This document shows, piece by piece, positions 1 to 6,380 of a stretch of 21,343 nt of DNA. The translations under genes and the position numbers were made by a program. The notes under the pieces were generated by a model. That model was not told the origin of the DNA. It saw only the letters and a program-made list of their open reading frames with translations, and made no database searches. Source of the DNA: Fen-549 sp964636655 (GTDB taxonomy: Bacteria; Actinomycetota; Thermoleophilia; Gaiellales; Gaiellaceae). The stretch spans positions 1 through 21,343 of the forward strand of contig CAZWTK010000034.1 of assembly GCA_964636655.1 (NCBI GenBank). The letters are read 5' to 3'. Position 1 is the stretch's first letter. Every line of letters starts with the position of its first letter.

Positions 1-414
1 ATTGTCCTATGTGTCGGTATATCGATTGTCGTTCTCGCACAGAATGTAATAAGTGCACTTAGGCATTAAGTTTAAGCGATCCCGGAGCATGAAGGGAAGG
101 AACGGCGTCCTCGACGTGAAGGCTGTCCGGCTCGCCGTATCTGGTTCACCTCCAGTGTCGTAGCGTCCAGAAGTGAGGTGACGAATGGAGGGGCAGATGG
201 CTGCAAGCAAGCGCTACTCGGTGGAACAGATCGTAGCGAAGCTACGGGAGGCAGAAAAAGCTCCACCCGCGAACCACATGGGGAGAGACGTCTTTGCGGC
301 AAACCAGCTGGACGCGTGCCCGTACAGAAAGGACGGGCGTCCTGATACTGCACGATGTACCGAGGATATTGCACGTAGGTCTATGTAGCGCAGAATGAGG
401 GCTGGAGTTGGAGT
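1..414. other. Left-edge stretch without an intact gene
   Basis: No intact coding region is visible before the insertion sequence. The stretch is visibly less GC-rich at its very left end than the chromosome-like genes further right. It contains one short transposase remnant (197-259), a 7-bp inverted repeat (146-152 with 175-181) just before it, and a triple GGAGTT direct repeat at about 404-421 that runs into the left end of the insertion sequence. It reads as a graveyard of mobile-element pieces. Confidence 0.6.
197..259 (+). pseudogene. Truncated IS3-family OrfA N-terminus
   Basis: Twenty-one codons starting at ATG 197, preceded by GGAGG at a good distance, encode a segment with the core KRYSVEQIVAKLREAE. 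This is the characteristic helix-turn-helix start of IS3-family OrfA proteins. The resemblance stops abruptly after that, and the frame continues only into unrelated sequence to a stop near 388. It is a different lineage from the OrfA of the adjacent intact element, whose N-terminus reads KGSRFAPEFRQEAVRL. It is therefore an older, separate IS remnant. The identification rests on family resemblance of a short segment. Confidence 0.6.
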
Positions 415-441
415 TGGAGTTGACCCGCTTCCGTTGACACC
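415..441 (+). repeat. IS left terminal inverted repeat
   Basis: This 27-nt segment begins TGGAGTT and ends GTTGACACC. It matches the reverse complement of 1673-1699 at 22 of 27 positions, with the innermost nine bases and the outermost seven identical. Confidence 0.75.
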
Positions 442-479
442 CTGAAGATGGACAGGCAACTGTCCGGAAGGGAGTCGAC

Positions 480-773
480 GTGCCGAAGGGAAGTCGTTTC
501 GCGCCGGAGTTTCGCCAGGAGGCGGTCCGGCTCTACAAGGTCTCGGGCCGAACGCTCAGAGAGGTCTCCTCGGAGCTCCAGATTGCGCCGGAGACGCTAA
601 GGCGCTGGGCCAGGCAGGCCGAGATCGACGAGGGCGAAAGAGAAGGCCTGGCGACAGAGGAAAGAGAGGAGCTGAGGCGCCTTCGCCGTGAGAATGCACG
701 ACTCCGCGAGGAGCGCGAGATCCTGAAGAAGGCAGCGGCTTTCTTCGCCAGGGAGACCGATCGCCGGCCATGA
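480..773 (+). CDS. IS3-family transposase OrfA (DNA-binding helix-turn-helix protein)
   Basis: The product is 97 residues. The N-terminal half is a helix-turn-helix of the HTH_Tnp_1 type (FRQEAVRLYKVSGRTLREVS, then a recognition helix around APETLRRWARQ). The C-terminal half (about 50-90) is a Glu/Arg-rich leucine-zipper coiled coil that in this family mediates OrfA and OrfAB multimerisation. GTG at 480 is preceded by GGAAGGGAG, a good ribosome binding site. The stop overlaps the start of orfB (ATGA, 770-773). OrfB lies in the -1 frame, so an OrfAB fusion by frameshifting is possible, but I see no classic A-rich slippery heptamer near the overlap. Termination-reinitiation is the simpler reading. 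Confidence 0.9.
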   Translation: MPKGSRFAPEFRQEAVRLYKVSGRTLREVSSELQIAPETLRRWARQAEIDEGEREGLATEEREELRRLRRENARLREEREILKKAAAFFARETDRRP

Positions 774-1672
774 CCTTTCGGCTGATCGAGGCGAAGAAAG
801 CAGAGCACCCAGTCTCCCTGCTTTGCCAGGTGCTCGGGGTAACCCGGGGTGGCTACTACGCCTCGAGGAGGCGCGGTCCGTCTCGACGTGAGCTCCGTGA
901 CCGTGAGCTGAAGGCGCTCATCAAGCGCATCTTCTCCGAGTCGGAAGAGACCTACGGCGTCCCTCGCATCAAGGCCGAGCTCCTTGACGACCACGGGATC
1001 TCGGTCTCCGGCAAGAGGATTGCCCGCTTGATGCGGGAGCTTCAGATCCAGGGCGTCTCGAGAAGGCGCAAGCGCCGCTTCTCAACGACGATCCCGGCCA
1101 AGGAGGCTCCCCGTGCCCCGGACCTGGTCAAGCGCAGCTTCCGCTCGGAGCGCCCCGATCTGCTCTGGGTCTCGGACATCACCTACGTACCCACCTGGCA
1201 GGGCTTCCTCTTCCTGGCCTGCGTGATCGACGCCTGGTCGAGGAAGGTCGTCGGCTGGTCGATGCGGGACGACCTGAGAGCCGAGCTGGTGGTCGACGCC
1301 CTCGGGATGGCGCTCCAGAAGAGAAAGCCCGCCCCGGGCCTGATCCACCACTCCGACCGCGGCAGCCAGTACACCTCGCTTGCCTTCGGTAGGCAGATGC
1401 AGGAGGCGGGAGTGCTCCCGAGCATGGGGCACAGAGGTGACGCCTACGACAACGCGGTGGCCGAGAGCTTCTTCGCCACGCTCGAGACCGAGCTCCTCGA
1501 TCGCCGCACCTTCAGGACGAGGAACGAGGCAAGACTCGAGTTGTTTCGCTGGATCGAGGGCTTCTACAACGCTCGCCGCCGGCACTCCACGCTCGGTCAG
1601 CTGAGCCCGGACAGATTCGAATATATAAAGATGAAAGAAAGGAGAGACAAGCTAGTCGCTGTCTCAACCTGA
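770..1672 (+). CDS. IS3-family transposase OrfB (DDE integrase catalytic subunit)
   Basis: The product is 300 residues and matches the usual OrfB layout. A HTH_21-like region (TYGVPRIKAELLDDHGISVS, about 60-80) is followed by an rve/RNase H-fold catalytic core. The DDE triad is visible as WVSDITY, HSDRGSQYTS, and the glutamate in DNAVAESFFATLETE. The C-terminal FYNARRRHSTLG motif is typical of the family. The protein cuts and joins the element ends. Its start overlaps the orfA stop by 4 bp. The stop lies just before the right inverted repeat. No frameshift or premature stop is seen, so the transposase is probably functional. Confidence 0.93.
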   Translation: MTFRLIEAKKAEHPVSLLCQVLGVTRGGYYASRRRGPSRRELRDRELKALIKRIFSESEETYGVPRIKAELLDDHGISVSGKRIARLMRELQIQGVSRRRKRRFSTTIPAKEAPRAPDLVKRSFRSERPDLLWVSDITYVPTWQGFLFLACVIDAWSRKVVGWSMRDDLRAELVVDALGMALQKRKPAPGLIHHSDRGSQYTSLAFGRQMQEAGVLPSMGHRGDAYDNAVAESFFATLETELLDRRTFRTRNEARLELFRWIEGFYNARRRHSTLGQLSPDRFEYIKMKERRDKLVAVST

Positions 1673-1699
1673 GGTGTCAACCAGATCGGGTGAACTCCA
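1673..1699 (-). repeat. IS right terminal inverted repeat
   Basis: This is the reverse-complement partner of 415-441, ending CA. The orfB stop codon lies immediately before it. An RHS-repeat reading frame begins directly outside the right end. Confidence 0.75.
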
Positions 1700-1891
1700 G
1701 ACGAGCTAGAGAGCGCGACCAAGACGAAGCACGCTCACCACCAGGACGTCACCCGCTACGCCTACGACCCAAACGGAAACCAGACCCGGGCAGGATCTGC
1801 GCTCTACGCCTACAACCTGGAAAACAAGCTCACCAGCGTCAAAGACGCACGCGGCCATGACAGGGTCTCCTACCGAGAAGAAGGATTATGA
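1700..1891 (+). pseudogene. Fragment of an RHS/YD-repeat protein gene
   Basis: Immediately outside the right end of the insertion sequence an open frame of about 63 codons encodes two YD-type repeats: RYAYDPNGNQTRAG and ALYAYNLENKLTSV. These match the RHS/YD consensus (Y-x-YD-x-x-GN-x-x and Y-x-YD-x-EN-x-L-x-x-V). RHS proteins are large, usually secreted or cell-wall-associated shells that often carry polymorphic toxin tips. Here only this piece remains: no RHS sequence lies left of the IS and the frame ends at TGA 1889-1891. That stop overlaps the ATG of the next lipoprotein gene (ATGA). The fragment has no start codon of its own in a sensible place, so it is read as debris of a larger gene. 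Confidence 0.75.
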
Positions 1892-3081
1892 GGAACAATT
1901 CCATCTCTCCTCACAACGGAAAAACCCGAATCGCTTTGGTTCTCTTGCTCGTCTTCGTGCTCGCGCCGACCGCTGGCGGCTGTGGAGGATCCGCTTCTAG
2001 GACACCTACCCGCAATTTCGTCCTCGTCGATGCTAAGACCGCGGAGGTCTTCTACCCACCTGATGTCAGAGGTGGCTCCGTCGACTCGGTGGTCGCCGAC
2101 GGCCATGGAGGCTGGTACATCGCTGGAAGCTTCACCCGAATCGGCAAAGTCAAGAGACCCGGCCTCGCCCACCTGAACCCGGACGGGACGCTCGATCACG
2201 CGTTCATGCCAGATCTGCCCGCGGGGACCGCCCCCGGAGGGTTCGGCGCAATCACTTTCGGAGCGAACAGCGTGTTTGCGGCCGGTGGGTCCAGCTCCCG
2301 ATCCGGCGCTGTGGTCTTCGCGCTCGATAGCAGGACTGGAAGACGCCGCTGGTCAACCTGGAACTCGGGATTTCCTCTTGCATTCAGTAGCGGCGTCCTG
2401 TACGCCGGCTGGTCTTCGGACAAGATCGTCGCCGCGCTAGACCCGGCAACCGGCAAGCCAACCGCCTGGAGCGTCCGCGGCTGGAGCCCCGAGCCGGGAG
2501 TGGGGGCGATTGCGGTGGCGAACGACGCCGTATACCTCGGCGGCTCCTTCACCAGGGTCGGCGGCGTTCGGGTCTCGTGCGGCGTCGCGGCCGTGAGCGC
2601 AAAGACCGGAAAGACGATCTGGGTGCCCAACAAGGCTCGAGCCTGCGTTGCTGGTCCCAACATCGGAGCCATGGTCGTGAGCGGCGGGCAGGTGCTCACC
2701 GCAGGCGACGCGAACCAGGGGTTTGTCTCGATAGATCTCCGAACCGGCGACATCCTTCCCTGGTCGAAGTCGATCGGAAAAGTCAGGCCTCTCGCCGCAT
2801 CGGGTAGCACCGTCTACCTGGGCGGCATTCCCAGCGCTCGCGATCCTCTCAATCCCAACCCGAGCGGCTTCTGGAACGTAGGGAAGACGCGCGTGGACAA
2901 CCTCGCCGCCATATCCCTACCGGACGGCACGCTCGAGAACTGGTTTCCCAAGCTCGGCAAGTGCGACAGCGTCTGGGCCGCCGCCGTCTCCGGGCAGAAG
3001 GTACTACTGGCCGGCGATTTCACGCCGCGCAGCTGCAAGGCCCTGGGCCTGTACGCGCCTCCGGGCTCGCTGGGATCCTGA
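1888..3081 (+). CDS. Lipoprotein with delta-60/PQQ-like beta-propeller repeats, copy 1
   Basis: The product is 397 residues and recognised only by its repeats. The N-terminus is a lipoprotein signal: positively charged start, hydrophobic core LVLLLVFVLAPTA, and lipobox AGGC with the lipidated cysteine at about residue 32. The mature part is built from beta-propeller-like blades such as GGWYIAGSFTRIGKVKRPGL followed by PDGTLD, VYLGGSFTRVGG, and the PQQ-like ALDPATGK and DLRTGDILPW. It is probably exposed on the outer face of the membrane as a binding or scaffold protein; no enzyme motif is seen. AAGAAGGA before ATG 1888 is a good ribosome binding site and supports this start. Compared with copy 2 it lacks about eight residues in one blade (around residue 175) and has a longer C-terminus (LGLYAPPGSLGS). 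Its 3' 608 bp are identical to copy 2. Confidence 0.85.
   Translation: MRNNSISPHNGKTRIALVLLLVFVLAPTAGGCGGSASRTPTRNFVLVDAKTAEVFYPPDVRGGSVDSVVADGHGGWYIAGSFTRIGKVKRPGLAHLNPDGTLDHAFMPDLPAGTAPGGFGAITFGANSVFAAGGSSSRSGAVVFALDSRTGRRRWSTWNSGFPLAFSSGVLYAGWSSDKIVAALDPATGKPTAWSVRGWSPEPGVGAIAVANDAVYLGGSFTRVGGVRVSCGVAAVSAKTGKTIWVPNKARACVAGPNIGAMVVSGGQVLTAGDANQGFVSIDLRTGDILPWSKSIGKVRPLAASGSTVYLGGIPSARDPLNPNPSGFWNVGKTRVDNLAAISLPDGTLENWFPKLGKCDSVWAAAVSGQKVLLAGDFTPRSCKALGLYAPPGSLGS
2428..3035 (+). repeat. 608-bp identical block, first copy
   Basis: By direct reading this block is identical base for base to 3696-4303 (offset 1268). It starts at GTCGCCGCGC and ends at GCAGCTG. Sequence immediately outside differs on both sides. 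It covers the C-terminal half of the lipoprotein. Confidence 0.9.
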
Positions 3082-3170
3082 TACCGAGAGCGAGGTAGTA
3101 CGACTCTCTGCCCGGAAGCCGGTGAAGGAACATTCAGGGGCGACCAGAAGCCGGATCCCGTTACTACTTA

Positions 3171-4313
3171 ATGCGCAAATACTGGACAGCTCTCGCTCTC
3201 TTGCTCCCGATCATGCTGGCGGTCGTCTCAAGCGGATGTGGATCCGCTCCTGCGACGCCTGTGCGCAACTTTGTCCTGGTCGATGCGAAGACCGGGAAGG
3301 TCTACTACCCTCCCGATGTCAGAGGTGGCCCCGTCGATTCGACGATCGCCGACGGGCGCGGTGGCTGGTACATCGCTGGAGGCTTCACCCGAATCGGCAA
3401 AGTCAAGAGACCCGGCCTCGCTCACCTGAAAGCGGACGGGACGCTCGATCGCTCCTTCGTGCCCGACCTGCCCGCGGGCACTATGCCTTCCGGAGGCGGC
3501 GAAGCAATCGCTGTCGGAGCGAACACAGTGTTCGCGGCGGTTGGATATTCCCGTTCCTGGGTCGTCGCGCTCGATGCCAGAACTGGCAGGCGGCGCTGGT
3601 CGATCTCCAGCTCGGGAACCAATCTTGCTTTCGGAAACGGCGTCCTGTACGTCGGCGGAACGTTCAGCGAGATCGGTGGTGCCCGTAGAGAGGCGGTCGC
3701 CGCGCTAGACCCGGCAACCGGCAAGCCAACCGCCTGGAGCGTCCGCGGCTGGAGCCCCGAGCCGGGAGTGGGGGCGATTGCGGTGGCGAACGACGCCGTA
3801 TACCTCGGCGGCTCCTTCACCAGGGTCGGCGGCGTTCGGGTCTCGTGCGGCGTCGCGGCCGTGAGCGCAAAGACCGGAAAGACGATCTGGGTGCCCAACA
3901 AGGCTCGAGCCTGCGTTGCTGGTCCCAACATCGGAGCCATGGTCGTGAGCGGCGGGCAGGTGCTCACCGCAGGCGACGCGAACCAGGGGTTTGTCTCGAT
4001 AGATCTCCGAACCGGCGACATCCTTCCCTGGTCGAAGTCGATCGGAAAAGTCAGGCCTCTCGCCGCATCGGGTAGCACCGTCTACCTGGGCGGCATTCCC
4101 AGCGCTCGCGATCCTCTCAATCCCAACCCGAGCGGCTTCTGGAACGTAGGGAAGACGCGCGTGGACAACCTCGCCGCCATATCCCTACCGGACGGCACGC
4201 TCGAGAACTGGTTTCCCAAGCTCGGCAAGTGCGACAGCGTCTGGGCCGCCGCCGTCTCCGGGCAGAAGGTACTACTGGCCGGCGATTTCACGCCGCGCAG
4301 CTGTAAAACCTAG
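3171..4313 (+). CDS. Lipoprotein with delta-60/PQQ-like beta-propeller repeats, copy 2
   Basis: The product is 380 residues and is the tandem paralogue of the preceding gene, 89 bp downstream on the same strand. The lipoprotein signal is LLPIMLAVVSSGC, with the cysteine at about residue 23. The mature protein has the same blades, including an intact VGGTFSEIGGARREAVAALD segment that copy 1 has lost. No convincing Shine-Dalgarno precedes ATG 3171, so its expression is less certain than that of copy 1. The protein stops early, after SCKT, at a TAG created where copy 1 reads on for another dozen residues. The first half is clearly related but diverged from copy 1; the second half is identical at DNA level. 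Function is unknown; surface binding or a structural role is an inference. Confidence 0.82.
   Translation: MRKYWTALALLLPIMLAVVSSGCGSAPATPVRNFVLVDAKTGKVYYPPDVRGGPVDSTIADGRGGWYIAGGFTRIGKVKRPGLAHLKADGTLDRSFVPDLPAGTMPSGGGEAIAVGANTVFAAVGYSRSWVVALDARTGRRRWSISSSGTNLAFGNGVLYVGGTFSEIGGARREAVAALDPATGKPTAWSVRGWSPEPGVGAIAVANDAVYLGGSFTRVGGVRVSCGVAAVSAKTGKTIWVPNKARACVAGPNIGAMVVSGGQVLTAGDANQGFVSIDLRTGDILPWSKSIGKVRPLAASGSTVYLGGIPSARDPLNPNPSGFWNVGKTRVDNLAAISLPDGTLENWFPKLGKCDSVWAAAVSGQKVLLAGDFTPRSCKT
3696..4303 (+). repeat. 608-bp identical block, second copy
   Basis: This is the partner of 2428-3035, with no mismatch found on reading. The sharp change from diverged to identical at 3696 and from identical to diverged at 4304 suggests recent gene conversion or a recombination-made duplication. 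Confidence 0.9.
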
Positions 4314-4521
4314 GCCTGCCCGGCCCCGTCGAGTGCCGTAACCGTTCCGGTCGATAGGCCGAATAGAGGTAGGAGCCAGGATTTGCCGCAACTTGAACCG
4401 CCGCCTGCGTCCGAGAAACCAGGTCGAGGCAACTGCTTCGCGTCACGATCGCTTGAAAGAAGACTCGGACTACTCGAAAGGCCCTGCAAAAGCGCTCAAT
4501 CGAGGTCGGGGTATTTCGTTC

Positions 4522-4758
4522 AAGGCCGGCGCCGTAGAGCAACTCGACCAGCGCCCGGTCGCGCAGGTCGCGCGGTGTAACGCCGCCTACCGCCTCGACC
4601 AGCCGCTCGGCCTCGGCCGGCGAGAGAGGATGGGGGAGCTTTCGCTGCCGCCGCGGTGGTCGCAGCTCGGCGGCGGGGTTGTCGCCGCGCGCCCCGACCA
4701 GAACGAGGTGGCGGTAGAAGGAGCGCAGCGCGGCCAGCCGGCGCGCGACCGTTGCGTT
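4522..4758 (-). pseudogene. Xer-type tyrosine recombinase fragment (core-binding domain to start of catalytic domain)
   Basis: Read on the minus strand, about 79 codons encode recombinase sequence. ATVARRLAALRSFYRHLV is the end of the SAM-like core-binding domain. LSPAEAERLVEAVGG and RDRALVELLYGAGL are the beginning of the catalytic domain. The similarity ends exactly where the first catalytic arginine motif (GLR-x-SE) should follow; the sequence reads GLERNTP instead. On the other side an in-frame TAG (4759-4761) interrupts it. No catalytic Arg, Lys, His or Tyr boxes follow, so this is a dead fragment. It is not a simple copy of the intact neighbour at 6381-7229, because the residues differ. 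Confidence 0.75.
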
Positions 4759-4791
4759 CTAGTTCGCCGCGTTTATCCAAACTCCGCCCGT

Positions 4792-4818
4792 CCCGGTGCC
4801 AGGCAACGAGACGTGTCC
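4792..4818 (+). repeat. REP-like 27-nt repeat, copy 1
   Basis: This 27-nt repeat has the core GGTGCCAGGCA and tail GACGTGTCC. It agrees with 4881-4907 at 23 of 27 positions. The segment 4791-4805 is also a perfect 15-nt inverted match to 4886-4900, so the two copies can form a long stem around the spacer. Confidence 0.65.
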
Positions 4819-4880
4819 ACGGGAGACGCCGGTATCGCAAGTACCTGCGCGGAGCCGGTTTCCGGCCATTTCGGCCATGT

Positions 4881-4907
4881 CCCCGTGCCTGGCACCGGGA
4901 CGTGTCC
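4881..4907 (+). repeat. REP-like 27-nt repeat, copy 2
   Basis: The core GTGCCTGGCAC is a hyphenated palindrome, followed by the same GACGTGTCC tail as the first copy. It belongs to the pattern GGTGYCWGRCACC that recurs at 7270-7282. Confidence 0.65.
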
Positions 4908-4951
4908 CGCGCGGCGGGTTCTGGTTGTATCAGGAGCGAGGATGTGCCCGA

Positions 4952-4994
4952 CTGTGTCCGAGTAGTTCCTGGATCACTCTGAGGTCGGCGCCGC
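4952..4994 (-). pseudogene. Short fragment of a tyrosine recombinase 3' region
   Basis: This segment matches 6466-6508 of the intact recombinase gene at 40 of 43 bases. On the minus strand it encodes GADLRVIQELLGH, the stretch leading into the catalytic LGHSS box. Sequence diverges on both sides. With the intact gene it brackets the secreted propeller gene, suggesting that the recombinase end was duplicated or left behind in a rearrangement. Confidence 0.7.
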
Positions 4995-5023
4995 GGGCGC
5001 GCAATCGACTGCGAGTTGCAGTG

Positions 5024-6307
5024 TCAGCGCGGAAGTCTCTTCCACCAGCGTGCAGGGAGAACAGCCGCGTAGGTCTCGATACGGCGCAGGTTGCGCCGGC
5101 CCCAGTTCGAGCCCCAGTAGATCCGCGTCCCGCGCGTGTTGATCGCGGCGAAGGCCTCGGCGAAGTAGTTCGCCTCGCCGCTCAGCGCCGGCGACTGGGC
5201 GCAGTTCGTGTAGGCGATGCGCCAGACGCGGGGGTATGGACGCAGCTCGAGCATGAACAGCTGCCGGTCCATCCAGGAGCGCCTGCGGCCGGGAGGCGGT
5301 TTCTTCGAGCCGTAGGTCGAGACCAGAACCCAGCCTTTCGCCCTGGTGTTACCCGAGAGGTGGAGGCCGATGTCGGTGTTCGTCACGAAGGGGATGTGCA
5401 GGAGCCTGGTCTCACGCCCCGTGCCGAGATCGGCCATGGTGATCCAGTCGGTCGCCGCGTTCTGGTAGACGAGCACGTCCCTTCCAGAGGTGGTGCGGGC
5501 GAGATCGGAGTGGCCGACGGCCTCGCCGGGCAGCTTCACCTCCTTGCCGAAGTCGCGCGAGAACACCCGCGCGTCGGCGTTGTCGTAGCCGACCACGCAG
5601 TGCCGGCCGCTCATGTCCATGCTCACGTAGTTGACCGGGCTCTCCATCTCGGTCTTTCGTCCCACGATCCGGTCTCGCGCGCGGTCGTAGACGACGACGG
5701 TCTTGAAGACGAAGTCGCTGTCGGCGACGGCCAGGCACCACCAGCGCCGGTTGAGCGAGGCGTCTCCCTCGCTACCGGTGGTGACGTAGGCGCCCCGTGG
5801 GAACTCCCGTCCGAAGTCGTGCACGGTCTTCTGCCGCCGGCTGCGCACGTTCAGCTTCATCAGCTTCATTCTGTGCAGGTGGTAGAGGACGTTCGCCTGC
5901 CTGGAGTCCCAGCGCGGCTCGGCCTCCTGACCGCCGCGGCCGAGGGCCTTGAGCTCTCTGAGTCGCTTGAAGGTGCGCGCGTTGTAGAGGTTCCAGCTCG
6001 CCTCGTTGCCGCGCAGCACCAGCAGGGTGCCGTTCTTGTTCTCGGGATCGGAGCGGGCGTACTCGTTCTGGATCCCGGTGTCGGGATATCCGTCCCGGGT
6101 CTTGTCGCTGATGCGGACGACGCGGGTCGAGAAGACGGGATCGACCACGACTCGGCCCTTGCCGGGCCGCGCGCGCTCGGGTGTGGGGAAGATCTTCGCT
6201 CCCATCACGAAGCGCTGCTTACTGCCTGTGGCGGCGGAAGCCACGCCGGTGAGAAGCGCGAGAGCCAGCACGAGCCCGCCCAAACGCAAACCGAGGTGCG
6301 CGGACAT
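5024..6307 (-). CDS. Secreted beta-propeller-like protein of unknown function
   Basis: The product is 427 residues with a clear Sec signal peptide (LRLGGLVLALALLTGVASA, cleavage near residue 25). The mature part looks like a seven-bladed TolB/WD40-like propeller. Repeated strands end in motifs such as SMDMSGRHCVVGYD, NTDIGLHLSGN, and the closing INTRGTRIYWGSNWG, which resembles the SxDGxxIxFxSNW ending of TolB-like and oligogalacturonate-lyase-type propellers. No catalytic site is identifiable. ATG 6307 is preceded by GGAAAGGAGCA, a strong ribosome binding site that fixes the start. It lies 73 bp downstream of the intact tyrosine recombinase on the same strand. Recombinase fragments lie beyond its 3' end. 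An extracellular ligand-binding or carbohydrate-related role is speculation. Confidence 0.75.
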   Translation of the reverse strand: MSAHLGLRLGGLVLALALLTGVASAATGSKQRFVMGAKIFPTPERARPGKGRVVVDPVFSTRVVRISDKTRDGYPDTGIQNEYARSDPENKNGTLLVLRGNEASWNLYNARTFKRLRELKALGRGGQEAEPRWDSRQANVLYHLHRMKLMKLNVRSRRQKTVHDFGREFPRGAYVTTGSEGDASLNRRWWCLAVADSDFVFKTVVVYDRARDRIVGRKTEMESPVNYVSMDMSGRHCVVGYDNADARVFSRDFGKEVKLPGEAVGHSDLARTTSGRDVLVYQNAATDWITMADLGTGRETRLLHIPFVTNTDIGLHLSGNTRAKGWVLVSTYGSKKPPPGRRRSWMDRQLFMLELRPYPRVWRIAYTNCAQSPALSGEANYFAEAFAAINTRGTRIYWGSNWGRRNLRRIETYAAVLPARWWKRLPR

Positions 6308-6380
6308 TGCTCCTTTCCTTTTTACTTCCCGGGTTGTCGTTCAGCCCGAGAACGGAACCGTCGTCTATCTCACCATAGTG

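Larger units (their letters stand above)
415..1699 (+). mobile_element. IS3-family insertion sequence, apparently complete
   Basis: The element carries two overlapping frames (orfA 480-773, orfB 770-1672) in the -1 relationship typical of IS3 elements. It is bounded by imperfect 27-nt terminal inverted repeats (415-441 and 1673-1699; 22 of 27 positions agree) that begin TG and end CA. The total of 1285 bp is normal for the family. No 3-4 bp target duplication is obvious at these ends. The left end lies in a GGAGTT triplication, so the exact left boundary could be shifted by 6 or 12 bp. Both frames look intact, so the element may still be active. Confidence 0.85.
4314..5023. other. Decayed intergenic region with recombinase debris and palindromes
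   Basis: This 710-bp stretch has no intact gene. From left to right, 4314-4521 shows nothing recognisable. At 4522-4758 (minus) there is a tyrosine-recombinase fragment. At 4792-4818 and 4881-4907 are two copies of a palindrome-bearing 27-nt repeat. At 4952-4994 (minus) is a second, separate recombinase fragment. The remainder up to 5023 is unassigned sequence behind the 3' end of the propeller gene. Confidence 0.7.

Noticed and set aside
700..775. Programmed -1 frameshift in the IS
   Set aside because: The frames are in the right relationship, but I see no A-rich slippery heptamer before the overlap. A fusion product is possible but not supported.
4314..4521. A coding remnant behind lipoprotein copy 2
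   Set aside because: No frame gives recognisable protein sequence; only short unrelated open stretches.
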